Shown here: one piece after another, positions 9,310 to 17,548 of the stretch | Position numbering within the stretch: position 1 is the first letter of the stretch | Layout of the letters: every line of letters begins with the position of its first letter | NCBI GenBank assembly: GCA_025355005.1 | Contig: JANXLV010000120.1 | Coordinates: 1-39,731, forward strand | Length of the DNA: 39,731 nucleotides | Source of the DNA: Myxococcales bacterium | GTDB lineage: Bacteria; Myxococcota_A; Polyangia; Polyangiales; Polyangiaceae | Direction of reading: 5' to 3' | Notes under the pieces: model-generated | The model's input: only the letters and a program-made list of their open reading frames with translations | The model's database searches: none | What the model was told of the DNA's origin: nothing | Program-made: the position numbers and the translations under genes

Positions 9310-10964
9310 GGCGAAGAGCCCTCCCGCACGACCTTCTGCATGCGGAACGTGTCCGATGCGACCAGATCGACGAGCAGCGCGCGAACGTCGCCCTGGCTCC
9401 CGTGGAAGTGCTGCGCGAGCGCGTCGATCATGGGCGCCTCCACGGCATCTGGCGCACGGCCCACCGCGAAACGCACCCAGCGCTCCGTTGCGCACTGGTG
9501 CACCGTCTTGCTCACTGCGAGCTTCGCGGACAGATCGAGCGCGTCGTCGAACGCGCCATCGACGTCCGTGCCGTTGATCTTTCCGGAGGAGTCGATCCCG
9601 AGACCGTTGTCCACCGTCTGGAACTTCCCGGCGGCGTCGTAGTGCTCGAAGCCAAAGCCAAAGCCGTTGAGGTTCGCGTGGCAGCCCTGGCAGACGGCGG
9701 GCTTCGTGCGTGTCTCGAAGAGCATGCGGTTCGTCTGTGGACCGTCGCCGGGCTGCATCTTGGGCTGTGAGAAATCGACCCCGGGCGGCGGCGAGATGGG
9801 CAGCTGACACAGGAGCCGGAGCTCGAGCCAGTTCCCGCGCACTGGTGGTGACGTGGCACCGCGGTGGGAATAGCCCGCGAGAAATGCGGCGCGCGTGAGC
9901 AGGCCCGCGCGCTCGTTGGGGGGGAGCGTCACCTCGGTCCATTGCGACGGCTCGGGGAGCGGGTTGATGCGATAGACGCGCGCGGCGTCGCCGTTGACCC
10001 ACGCGCGGCGGCTGGTGAAGAGATCGCCGAACGTGCCGCCTTGGGAGAGCGTGTTCTCGATGAAGAGCTGCGTCTCCGTCATCACGGCGGCCTGCGTGGC
10101 CGTCGTCCAGCCGAGGTCGACCTCGGGCGTGCGCACCGCGTGCTCGTCGAGGAGGACGCGGTCCAGCCCGAGCCACTGCCGGTGAAAGCTGTAGAGCACG
10201 CGCCGCGCGCGCTGGTCTGCGAGCATGCGCGTGGCCTGCGCGCGCACGTCCGATTCGGTCGTGAGCATTCCATTCTTCGCTGCGTCCAGCAGGGCGTCAT
10301 CTGGAGTGCTTCGCCAGAGGAAGAACGAGAGGCGGCTTGCCATCGCGAATGGATCGAGGGCAATCGTGCGGCCGTTCGTCGCGTCCGGAGGCGCGGGCTC
10401 GGGCCGGTAGATGAACTGCGGTGACTGCAGCATGGCGGAGAGCGTGAGCTCCGTGGCGCCCTCGAAATCCACGGCGATCTGCCATCCGTGGAACCGCGCG
10501 GTGAAGCGATTGCGCTCGTCGTCCGTGAGCGGCCGCCTGAAGACGCGGCCGCCGATCTTCTCCACGAACGTTCGCGCGCATGCGTCGGCCAGCGCGGGCG
10601 TGGACCAGTCAGAGCATCCCAGCAGCGCGGGGAGCCCGGTGGAATCGCCCACGAGCGCGTGCGCGTACGCCGCGGCGATCGCCTCGTAGCGCGAGATGCG
10701 CACGTCGGATGGCTGCTGAGCCTCCGCAGCGTTGTCGAACCCCGCGACCGTCGCGTCCGCGGGAAGCGTGGGCAGCGTGACCTTCACGCCCGGAAATAGA
10801 TCGGAGAGAGCGTTGAGATGCTCCTCGTTGGTGAGACGACGCAGCGGTGACGGCCCCACGCTCGCGTTCTGCGCGCTCGTATCGGGTGAATATTCCGGGT
10901 AGCAGCCTGCGACCACGGCGGGTGCGGCCAGCGCGAGCGTCAGTGCGGCGAGCCGTGCGCGCAT
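9306..10964 (-). CDS. DUF1592/DUF1588-type lipoprotein with one CxxCH motif
   Basis: The protein has 552 residues. Its signal ends VVAGC, so it should be a lipoprotein. The layout follows the DUF1587-DUF1595-DUF1592-DUF1588-DUF1585 family: LRRLTNEEHLNALSDLFPG near the N-terminus, GRVFRRPLTDDERNRF, MLQSPQFIYRPE, ASRLSFFLWRSTPDDALL, and then PAVCQGCHANLNGFGFGFEHYD. CQGCH has the c-type heme attachment pattern, although heme has not been shown for all members. It precedes and overlaps the DUF1552 gene by ATGA, the standard pairing for these families. A joint role at the cell surface is inferred; the substrate is unknown. Confidence 0.9.
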   Translation of the reverse strand: MRARLAALTLALAAPAVVAGCYPEYSPDTSAQNASVGPSPLRRLTNEEHLNALSDLFPGVKVTLPTLPADATVAGFDNAAEAQQPSDVRISRYEAIAAAYAHALVGDSTGLPALLGCSDWSTPALADACARTFVEKIGGRVFRRPLTDDERNRFTARFHGWQIAVDFEGATELTLSAMLQSPQFIYRPEPAPPDATNGRTIALDPFAMASRLSFFLWRSTPDDALLDAAKNGMLTTESDVRAQATRMLADQRARRVLYSFHRQWLGLDRVLLDEHAVRTPEVDLGWTTATQAAVMTETQLFIENTLSQGGTFGDLFTSRRAWVNGDAARVYRINPLPEPSQWTEVTLPPNERAGLLTRAAFLAGYSHRGATSPPVRGNWLELRLLCQLPISPPPGVDFSQPKMQPGDGPQTNRMLFETRTKPAVCQGCHANLNGFGFGFEHYDAAGKFQTVDNGLGIDSSGKINGTDVDGAFDDALDLSAKLAVSKTVHQCATERWVRFAVGRAPDAVEAPMIDALAQHFHGSQGDVRALLVDLVASDTFRMQKVVREGSSP

Positions 10965-10971
10965 ACCGCCT

Positions 10972-11862
10972 TCACGGTAGCACGGTCTTTCCCGGTAGAT
11001 CAGCGGACGGGTCGGCGACGTACCCTTCCCACCCTGCGAGCCCGGACACGAGCCACGGCCAGTCGCGACGAAGCGAGAACGTCACCGCTTCGTAGAAGCC
11101 GTGGCCCTGCTCGCTTGCCAGGTTGAGGCGCACGTCGATGCCTGCGCGCGCGATGCGCGGCAACGCCTCACGGTACGTCGTGGTGCACGAGCCGCGCGTC
11201 GTGCACACCAGCAGCAGCCGCTTCACGTGATGCGCCTTCAGTATCGCCGGGAAGCCCTTGTCGCCCACGGAGTCGTACGAGCCTTCGACCAGCACGAGCG
11301 CCTCCGGCGACACGAGCCCGCCTTGCACGAGGGTGAGCGCCATCATCGTCCCGGCGGAGAATCCTGCGACGACCATGGGGCCCTCCGCGACGTAGCCAGT
11401 GAACGCGCGATTGACCTCCGTGCGCGCGCCGTCGATCTGCGACATCACGTTCTTCGGAGTGTCCCAGTAGGTGCGCGTGGGCCCGCCATGAGGGCAGATG
11501 ATGAACGGGTACGCGTTCGTGACGCCGCGCCATTCCCCGCACGACCATTCCGCGCGATCGCCGCCGCCATGGAGTCCGAGCATGATCGGGCGCGGGGTCG
11601 TCGCGTTGTTCGGGACGGAGAGCTTCGCGACCTCGTCACGCGGCGCCGAGACCGCCTCGAGCCACTCGTGGTTCGCGAGAGGCGCAAGCGCTGCGGGGGC
11701 GGGCGCGGGGGCCGGGGCGGGTGCGGGCGGGAGCGGCTCGGGTCGAATATTCGGCGCGATCGTGGTGCCGCCATCCGCCCGGGCAGAGGCCAAGGGCGCG
11801 CTGGGATCGGACGCGCACGCGAGGAGCGAGAGCCAGGGAAGCGCGAAGCAAACCTTCTTCAT
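10972..11862 (-). CDS. alpha/beta hydrolase-like lipoprotein
   Basis: The protein has 296 residues. The signal ends SLLAC, giving a lipoprotein with a Pro/Ala repeat linker (APAPAPAPA) at about 47-57. The fold is suggested by LGLHGGGDRAEW (oxyanion-region HG motif), the nucleophile elbow VVAGFSAGTMMA (GxSxG) and a late EQGHGFYEA that could supply the catalytic His. It resembles secreted polyhydroxybutyrate-depolymerase/feruloyl-esterase-type hydrolases, but the substrate is not clear. GGAAGGAG lies directly before the ATG. It ends eight bases before the start of the DUF1592-type gene, so it probably heads the four-gene operon. Confidence 0.75.
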   Translation of the reverse strand: MKKVCFALPWLSLLACASDPSAPLASARADGGTTIAPNIRPEPLPPAPAPAPAPAPAALAPLANHEWLEAVSAPRDEVAKLSVPNNATTPRPIMLGLHGGGDRAEWSCGEWRGVTNAYPFIICPHGGPTRTYWDTPKNVMSQIDGARTEVNRAFTGYVAEGPMVVAGFSAGTMMALTLVQGGLVSPEALVLVEGSYDSVGDKGFPAILKAHHVKRLLLVCTTRGSCTTTYREALPRIARAGIDVRLNLASEQGHGFYEAVTFSLRRDWPWLVSGLAGWEGYVADPSADLPGKTVLP

Positions 11863-11939
11863 GCTCCTTCCGTCTGACGAGAGGACGAAAGTGTGACGCG
11901 CTAGAGCCGATTCGATGTCTGGAACGAGCGGCGGCTACG

Positions 11940-13922
11940 TCAGTACGCGTGCGTGCCGTAGGCCGGGTCGGTCTTCCCGAAGGTGAGCGTCACGTCGTAG
12001 TTGGAGACCACGTTCGGGTAGCTGGTGACCGTGGCGCTCGCGTCGGGCCATCGCACCTCGATCTTGTCGATCGCGCACGCAGCGCCAAGGCCGAAGGTGA
12101 GCACGAAGTCGTTCTGCACGTTGCCGTGGCCGTAGCCGCCGCTCACGTACTGTGTCTGTGTGCGTCCACCGGCCGTCACGCGCACCACGGCGCCCACCGC
12201 GGAGCGATTCACGCCGGTGCCGGCGCCGCCATCCAGGTGCACGCGCACGAGGTTCTGATCCTGGCCGACGTTGTTCAGGAAGACGAGCGGCTGCGCGGTG
12301 GCGGTGGTCTGTGACGTCACGAGATCAAGATCGCCGTCGCCGTCGATGTCGATGAAGACCGGGATGGTGAGGTTGCGGACGCTGCCCGTGACGATGCCGG
12401 CGGCGCTGTCGTTCCGCTCGAACGTGCCGTCCGTCTTCTGGTGGAAGAGCGCGCTGGTGTCGGTCGTACCGTATGCGCCGGTCTCCGTGAGCAGGATGTC
12501 CTTCCTGCCGTCCAGGTCGATGTCGACCATGACGGACATGGAGTCGCCATCGTTCCAGTAGAAGCCGCTGTGCTTGCGCAAGAGGCCGGTCTTGTCGTTG
12601 CCGGGGCGCGTGAATTTCTGGCCGGGGCCCGGGTTCAGCGCGAGCTCGCTCGGGTCTGCGGAAGAGCCCACGTCGCCGTGGACGATGGTCGCGCTCAGGA
12701 TGTCCATGTCGCCGTCGTCGTCGATGTCACCGCATGCGATGGTGAAGTTGTTGCCGCCAAGGCTCCACGATTGGTCGGTGACGCCCGGCTGCCAGCCGCG
12801 GAAGTACGGGCCGCTGCCAGCGCCGAACGCATCGGTGCACGTGACGCCGGGCGCGGGCGGCATGGGCGTGCACGTGGTGTCGGTCGGGTTTGCCGCGCAG
12901 AAACAGCGGAACGACTGGTCGTCGGAGTAGTCCTGGCGATCGTCGTGATCGATGCCGAGAGCGTGCCCGACCTCCACGAAATGGCCGTTGTCGTTGCGCC
13001 ACACCTGGTTCTCTTCGCGGCCGTAGGACGCGAGGATCATGTCGTCGTCGCCGTCGCCATCCAGATCGCACGCGGTGTTGCCGAACACGTGGCGGTACTG
13101 CTTGCCGGTGGACGGGAGTGCGTCCTTCGCGGGGAGGCCGACCGACACGGATACGTCGTTGAACGTGCCGTCGCCGTTGCCGCGAAAGAGCTTCGGAGGA
13201 ACGTTGGTGTCGAGCGGGTTGTATGGCCAGTGCGCGACGGTCGAGGGCCAGAAATCCAGGAAGCCGTCGCGGTCGTAGTCGAAGAGCACCGAGCCGGGTA
13301 CCCACATGACGGTCTTGCCGAGATCACTCGGCGGCGCGAGCGTGAAGTGCGCCTTGCCGTCGTTGAGGAACGCGTCGCACGCGTCCTCGGGCTTGCTCGT
13401 GGGATTCACTTCGTCGGTGGGGCAGAGCACCACGTCCACGTCGCCGTCGTCATCCAGATCGCCCATGTCGGCAAGGCCGAAGCCGCGATTGCCAGCGCCG
13501 TCGCGCGTGTCGAGCAACCCGGATCCTGCGAGCGCGTCCACGAAGACGCGCTTCGTCGCGTCGCTCGGGTCGGGGCGGTTCATGTAGAGGAAGCGGACCT
13601 GCTTGCCCTTCCACGTGGCGTCGGTGGCGGCGCGATGCGAGGTGACGGCCTCCGTGAAGACGTCTGCGAAGCCGTCACCGTCGAGATCCGCCGCGGACAG
13701 CGCGGAGGCGACCGGGGTGACGGCGCCCTGCGGGCCGAGACCGTAGGCGGCGGTGACATCCGAGAACCAGCGCGCGGACGCGGGTCCTGGCGTCTTGCAA
13801 ACGGCGGCCGGCGGCGGAGGGGCAGCAGGCGTGGCGGTGCCGGAGCTCTTGCTGCTGCACGCGGCGACGATACCAACGAGGGCGAGGAGACCGCACGAGG
13901 AAGAGAGAAAGGGAAAACGCAC
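11940..13922 (-). CDS. FG-GAP/VCBS-repeat lipoprotein with ASPIC/UnbV C-terminus
   Basis: A surface or secreted beta-propeller-like protein of 660 residues. The start is GTG at 13922, with GAGG six bases upstream. The signal ends VAAC (Cys22), followed by Ser/Pro/Ala linker residues. Repeated calcium-loop motifs of the type DLDGDGFADV, DLDDDGDVDVV, DLDGDGDDDMI, DIDDDGDMDIL, DIDLDGRKDIL and DIDGDGDLDLV mark VCBS/FG-GAP blades. The last ~100 residues (VRVTAGGRTQTQYVSGG, then IDKIEVRWPDA) are the ASPIC/UnbV domain found in CRTAC1-like proteins. Function is likely adhesion or carbohydrate/protein binding at the surface. No clear operon partner: 77 bases separate it from the next gene. Confidence 0.9.
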   Translation of the reverse strand: MRFPFLSSSCGLLALVGIVAACSSKSSGTATPAAPPPPAAVCKTPGPASARWFSDVTAAYGLGPQGAVTPVASALSAADLDGDGFADVFTEAVTSHRAATDATWKGKQVRFLYMNRPDPSDATKRVFVDALAGSGLLDTRDGAGNRGFGLADMGDLDDDGDVDVVLCPTDEVNPTSKPEDACDAFLNDGKAHFTLAPPSDLGKTVMWVPGSVLFDYDRDGFLDFWPSTVAHWPYNPLDTNVPPKLFRGNGDGTFNDVSVSVGLPAKDALPSTGKQYRHVFGNTACDLDGDGDDDMILASYGREENQVWRNDNGHFVEVGHALGIDHDDRQDYSDDQSFRCFCAANPTDTTCTPMPPAPGVTCTDAFGAGSGPYFRGWQPGVTDQSWSLGGNNFTIACGDIDDDGDMDILSATIVHGDVGSSADPSELALNPGPGQKFTRPGNDKTGLLRKHSGFYWNDGDSMSVMVDIDLDGRKDILLTETGAYGTTDTSALFHQKTDGTFERNDSAAGIVTGSVRNLTIPVFIDIDGDGDLDLVTSQTTATAQPLVFLNNVGQDQNLVRVHLDGGAGTGVNRSAVGAVVRVTAGGRTQTQYVSGGYGHGNVQNDFVLTFGLGAACAIDKIEVRWPDASATVTSYPNVVSNYDVTLTFGKTDPAYGTHAY

Positions 13923-14026
13923 GACCCGCCTCTATCTCCCAGGTCCCGGTGCGTCCACCATTCTGCTCATGATATCCGAGCGTATCCGCCTGGCGAGCGC
14001 GACGCGGTGCCGATAGGATTTCATCA

Positions 14027-15037
14027 ATGGTCTCGGATGTTGGCCTGGCCGCGGCCGTCGATCGCGTGATCGAAGGGGCGCTCGGCGTAGTGGCGGGGGA
14101 GCGCATGCTCATCGTCCACGATGCAGCCCACGACCAGATCGCAGAGCTCTGCGCCGCGGCCTCGCGCGTGCTGCACGCGGAGCCCGTGATGTTTCGCCTG
14201 GAGGACTTTGGTTCGCGACCGCACGCCCACCTGCCCCACGAGATCGTATCGGCGCTCGGGGACGCGCAGGCCAGCCTCCTCGCGGTGGACTTCCACAAGG
14301 GCGAGCTCGCGATGCGCACGGAGATGATCGACCGCGCGGCGGCGGCGCAGCTGCGGCATGGGCACATGGTGGGCGTGCAGCGCGCGTCGATCATCGCCGG
14401 CTTCTCGGTGCATCCAAAGCGCATCGCGGAGAAGGCGCGCGCGCTCCTGGTTCGCTTCGGACCCACCTCGCGCATCACGGTGAAGAGCAAGAGCGGCACG
14501 GACCTCATCGCCACGCTGTCGCCGAAATGCAAGTGGATGGACTTCGGGGCGCTGGTGCTGCGCGGCAAGCGGGTGAACCTGCCGGGCGGGGAGATCGTCA
14601 CGAGCCCGGAGGACGTGAGCGGCGTCTACGTGGCGGAGGGAACGCTGGGCGACGCCGACGGCATCTGGCGCAAGCGGCTGCGCGATACGCCCGTGACGCT
14701 GCGGATCGCGAGCTCGCGCATCCAGTCCGTGGAGTGTGCGCGCGATCCGATGCTGGCGCGGATGATCACGGAGCGCCTCGGGACCGTGGGCAACCTCGAT
14801 CGCGTGGGCCTCCTGGGGTTCGGCGTGAACCTGGGGCTCTCGGAGCCGCTGGGGGACGTGTTCTCGGACCAGAAGGTGCCAGGCGTGCATCTGTCCCTGG
14901 GCGAGACGTTCCCGGCCGCGACCGGCGCGTCGTGGACCTCGAAGAGCTGGGTGGCGCTCACGGCGACGAACTCCCCAGGGCAGGACGTGGACATCGACAG
15001 CAGCGCGGTGATGCGAAGCGGGCGCTATCTGCTCTGA
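14027..15037 (+). CDS. M29 (aminopeptidase T/PepS)-like peptidase
   Basis: The protein has 336 residues. The conserved patch VNLPGGEIVTSPEDVSGVYV matches the metal-site Glu region of M29 aminopeptidases, and later segments (LGTVGNLDRVGLLGFGVN; a His in VPGVHLSLG) also fit. There is no signal peptide, so it is probably cytoplasmic. AGGA lies nine bases before ATG 14027. At 336 residues it is shorter than the ~400-residue classical enzymes, so some of the usual N-terminal region is reduced. Metal-dependent removal of N-terminal residues is the family activity; the peptide substrate is unknown. A 14-bp tandem repeat straddles its stop codon. Confidence 0.8.
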   Translation: MVSDVGLAAAVDRVIEGALGVVAGERMLIVHDAAHDQIAELCAAASRVLHAEPVMFRLEDFGSRPHAHLPHEIVSALGDAQASLLAVDFHKGELAMRTEMIDRAAAAQLRHGHMVGVQRASIIAGFSVHPKRIAEKARALLVRFGPTSRITVKSKSGTDLIATLSPKCKWMDFGALVLRGKRVNLPGGEIVTSPEDVSGVYVAEGTLGDADGIWRKRLRDTPVTLRIASSRIQSVECARDPMLARMITERLGTVGNLDRVGLLGFGVNLGLSEPLGDVFSDQKVPGVHLSLGETFPAATGASWTSKSWVALTATNSPGQDVDIDSSAVMRSGRYLL

Positions 15038-15057
15038 GCTACCTGCTCTGAGCTACC
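15030..15057. repeat. 14-bp tandem repeat at the end of the M29-like gene
   Basis: TGCTCTGAGCTACC occurs twice in tandem (15030-15043, 15044-15057) and a third partial copy begins with TGCT. The stop codon of the gene (15035-15037) is in the first copy, so the tract looks like a recent local duplication of the gene end. Confidence 0.85.
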
Positions 15058-15169
15058 TGCTAGGCTCTGACCCGCCCTCCCTACATCGCCTCCATCTCGC
15101 GAAGACTAAAGATGACGTCGCGGAGTGCCGTGGTATCTTTGACAGTTGGCTCTGTCTGCTCTCCCGCCG

Positions 15170-16000
15170 ATGACGACCTCCTTCTCCACCAAGCGTCTTC
15201 TGGTCCTTTGCCTCGCCGTGACGGCGCTGGTGGCGCCGCTTCGTGCGCATGCGCGACCGCCTGCCGCGAGCGCGACGCGCTTCTTCTCCACGGAGTTCGA
15301 GTTCGAGCACCGCCGCTACATGTTCTCGCGCGAGGCGCCGGGATCGATCGCGCACGTGGCAGGCGGACAGCCTGGAGAGTCCCTGCCGCTTGTCGTGTTC
15401 CTGCACGGCATGAACGCAGACCGTGATGTGCACCTGTGGATGGGCGGAGGACCCGGCAATCTCCGCGAGCACGTGGATTCCTGGGTGCGCGCGGGTGATG
15501 TCACTCCGCTGATCCTGGCCGCGCCCACGCACACGCGCTACGCGCTGGCGGCGAACCTGATGTGGCCCGACTTCGATCTGTCGGAGTTCATCACCGCCAC
15601 CGAGACGGCGCTGGGCGGGCGCGCGCACGTCGACACGAGTCGCGTGATCGTCGTTGGTCACAGCGGCGCGGGCTGCAATCCGCGCGGCGGCATCTTTTCA
15701 CCAGAGGTGATCAAGCATCCTGACCGCGTCTCGGCGGTGGTCGCGATCGACAGCTGCGTGGATGAGGACGTGACGCCAACGTTCCAGGCGCTGGCGCGCG
15801 GGACCAGGGTCCTCTACTTCTGGCAGCCGGCATGGTCGAGACCAGTCGACGATCTCGCCAAGATTTGCGATGCTCCCGGCGCTTCATGCAGCGTGCAAGA
15901 AATCTCGGGGCTCCACGGCAACCCGCACAACACGGTGCTGCCGGTCGCGCTCGGACGCGCGCTCGTGGAGCTCTTGCCGGCGCGTCGCTCCTCGCGCTGA
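15170..16000 (+). CDS. secreted alpha/beta hydrolase
   Basis: From ATG 15170 the protein has 276 residues; an in-frame ATG at 15146 is possible. A signal peptide (RLLVLCLAVTALVAPLRAHA) is visible. The hydrolase fold is suggested by LPLVVFLHGMNADRD and the nucleophile elbow IVVGHSGAGCN (GxSxG); an Asp in AIDSCVD and a late His in SGLHGNPHN are triad candidates. It is probably exported to the periplasm or outside; substrate unknown. Its last 115 bases overlap, in another frame, the start of the M15 peptidase gene, so the two are likely coupled. Confidence 0.7.
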   Translation: MTTSFSTKRLLVLCLAVTALVAPLRAHARPPAASATRFFSTEFEFEHRRYMFSREAPGSIAHVAGGQPGESLPLVVFLHGMNADRDVHLWMGGGPGNLREHVDSWVRAGDVTPLILAAPTHTRYALAANLMWPDFDLSEFITATETALGGRAHVDTSRVIVVGHSGAGCNPRGGIFSPEVIKHPDRVSAVVAIDSCVDEDVTPTFQALARGTRVLYFWQPAWSRPVDDLAKICDAPGASCSVQEISGLHGNPHNTVLPVALGRALVELLPARRSSR

Positions 16001-17520
16001 GCGCGTTCACGTTCGCGGCGTGTGACGAGAAGACCACGAGCAACGCGCCCGACGCGCGCGCTGCCGTCGATGCGACCGCTTCGCAGCCGAGCGATGCGTC
16101 CCGAGACGCGACCCCCGAGGCGAGCACCACCGCAGCGAGCGTGATGCCGAAGGCGCCGTTCGGAACACTGAAGACGTACGACAGGAACGTGTGCAAGGCG
16201 CTCCTCGGCGGCGGAAAGCATCGCATCGCGGAGCGCGACCTGCGCTCCTACTTCGTGGATGGCGACGACCTGCTCGCGCTCGTGAACCGCTCACCCATGG
16301 GCATGCTTCCGCCGGACTACGCGCCCACGGATCTCGTCGACCTCCACACGCAGAAGCCCGTCACGGACAGCAAGGACTGCGACCGGTTCCAGTGCCTGCG
16401 CAAGGACGCGTCTGCGGCGCTCGCCGACATGGTCGCGGACATGGCCAAGCAGGGATTCCCCGGTCACGTCGAGTCCGCGTATCGGTCCTATTTTTCCCAG
16501 TGCGGCACGTTCCTTCGCTGGGTCGAGAAGTCCGACGGCAACTTCTGCGAGGCCGCGGAGCAGAGCGCGCTCCCAGGCCACAGCCAGCACCAGCTAGGCA
16601 CCACAGTCGACCTCTTCACGGAGGAGTGGAACAAGGATCCGCGCGGCGTGTTCCGCGAGGGCTTCGGCTGCACCGACGCGGGCCAGTGGCTCCAGAAGCA
16701 CTCGTTCGAATACGGGTTCGTGATGCCCTATCCCATTCACCCCGACGATCGACACCCGAAGCAGAAGTGCGTCGTGCGGTGGGACATCAACGTGCCGATC
16801 AACCCGATGACGGGCTACCGCTTCGAGCACTGGCATTATCGCTTCGTCGGCAAGGAGAACGCGGCCGCGTACACGGAGGCGGTTTCGAAGAGCAATCCCG
16901 ACGCGCCCGACGCTCCCACGCTGGAGCAATGGCTGCGAAGGAAGCGCGGCCTCACGCCGGACGCAGAGCTGCCCGTGTGCGATGGGTGCGAGTGCGGCGC
17001 GTGCTCCACGCTCGCGGACGACGGCCCATGCAAGGCCGACTCTCTGAAGCTCGATGAGCAAGGCATGCCAAAGGTCGCGAGCTCTGCCCCCGAGCTCAAG
17101 AAGGTGGTCCTCAAGAAGGGCAAGCACGGCACCATGCAGGTGCTCGTGACCGTCGCAGTGCCTGACAGCGCGCTCACGCAGCCGCCGGTCACCACTGCAA
17201 AGGATGCACTATACACGGATGGGAGCGACATCACGAAGCTCGTCCCCTACCCGGCGACCGCGCCACACCATTACGACGCGCTGCCAGGGGCGTACCGCAT
17301 CGGCGTGCGAGGCGCAGGCTCCCCGCCGAACAGCTACCCGTACCAGGCGTCTCTGGCAGGTCCGAAATTGGCTGCAGTATACAACCGAGCGAACCTGCTC
17401 CTGCCAGCGCAGCCCGGAACACACGTGCACACGATCGCAGTGCCGAGCGCGCTGGGCGACGACGTCGAGGTCGCGCTCATCCAGGACAACAAGATCGTGG
17501 CGAAGCTGAGCGCGGAGTAG
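15886..17520 (+). CDS. M15 (VanY-type) D,D-carboxypeptidase lipoprotein
   Basis: Zinc peptidase acting on peptidoglycan stem peptides. The zinc and active-site pattern is present: SQHQLGTTVD (His and Asp ligands) near residues 232-242 and EHWHYR (catalytic Glu, His ligand) near 313-318. The protein would have 544 residues from ATG 15886, with a long Arg-rich n-region, hydrophobic stretch ALAGASLLALSAF and lipobox FAAC. The start lies inside the upstream hydrolase gene; no later in-frame ATG or GTG keeps the signal peptide. After the catalytic domain comes a Cys cluster (CDGCECGACSTLADDGPC, residues about 365-382) and a ~160-residue C-terminal region I do not recognise. It may trim cell-wall crosslinks from a membrane-anchored position. 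Confidence 0.85.
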   Translation: MQRARNLGAPRQPAQHGAAGRARTRARGALAGASLLALSAFTFAACDEKTTSNAPDARAAVDATASQPSDASRDATPEASTTAASVMPKAPFGTLKTYDRNVCKALLGGGKHRIAERDLRSYFVDGDDLLALVNRSPMGMLPPDYAPTDLVDLHTQKPVTDSKDCDRFQCLRKDASAALADMVADMAKQGFPGHVESAYRSYFSQCGTFLRWVEKSDGNFCEAAEQSALPGHSQHQLGTTVDLFTEEWNKDPRGVFREGFGCTDAGQWLQKHSFEYGFVMPYPIHPDDRHPKQKCVVRWDINVPINPMTGYRFEHWHYRFVGKENAAAYTEAVSKSNPDAPDAPTLEQWLRRKRGLTPDAELPVCDGCECGACSTLADDGPCKADSLKLDEQGMPKVASSAPELKKVVLKKGKHGTMQVLVTVAVPDSALTQPPVTTAKDALYTDGSDITKLVPYPATAPHHYDALPGAYRIGVRGAGSPPNSYPYQASLAGPKLAAVYNRANLLLPAQPGTHVHTIAVPSALGDDVEVALIQDNKIVAKLSAE

Positions 17521-17526
17521 TGGCGC

Positions 17527-17548
17527 GCCGGTCTATTTCTTGACCGGC
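17527..17548. terminator. possible shared terminator hairpin between convergent genes
   Basis: GCCGGTC and GACCGGC form a perfect 7-bp stem around TATTTCTT. It lies between and partly within the two gene ends (stops at 17520 and 17533). There is only a short T-rich loop and no T-tract, so terminator function is tentative. Confidence 0.35.

Noticed and set aside
7825..9642. Plus-strand frame of 605 codons opposite the DUF1552 gene
   Set aside because: Antisense shadow crossing two overlapping genes with strong family matches.
15139..15144. TTGACA as a -35 box for the alpha/beta hydrolase gene
   Set aside because: No acceptable -10 box follows at 15-19 bases; only GC-rich sequence is there.
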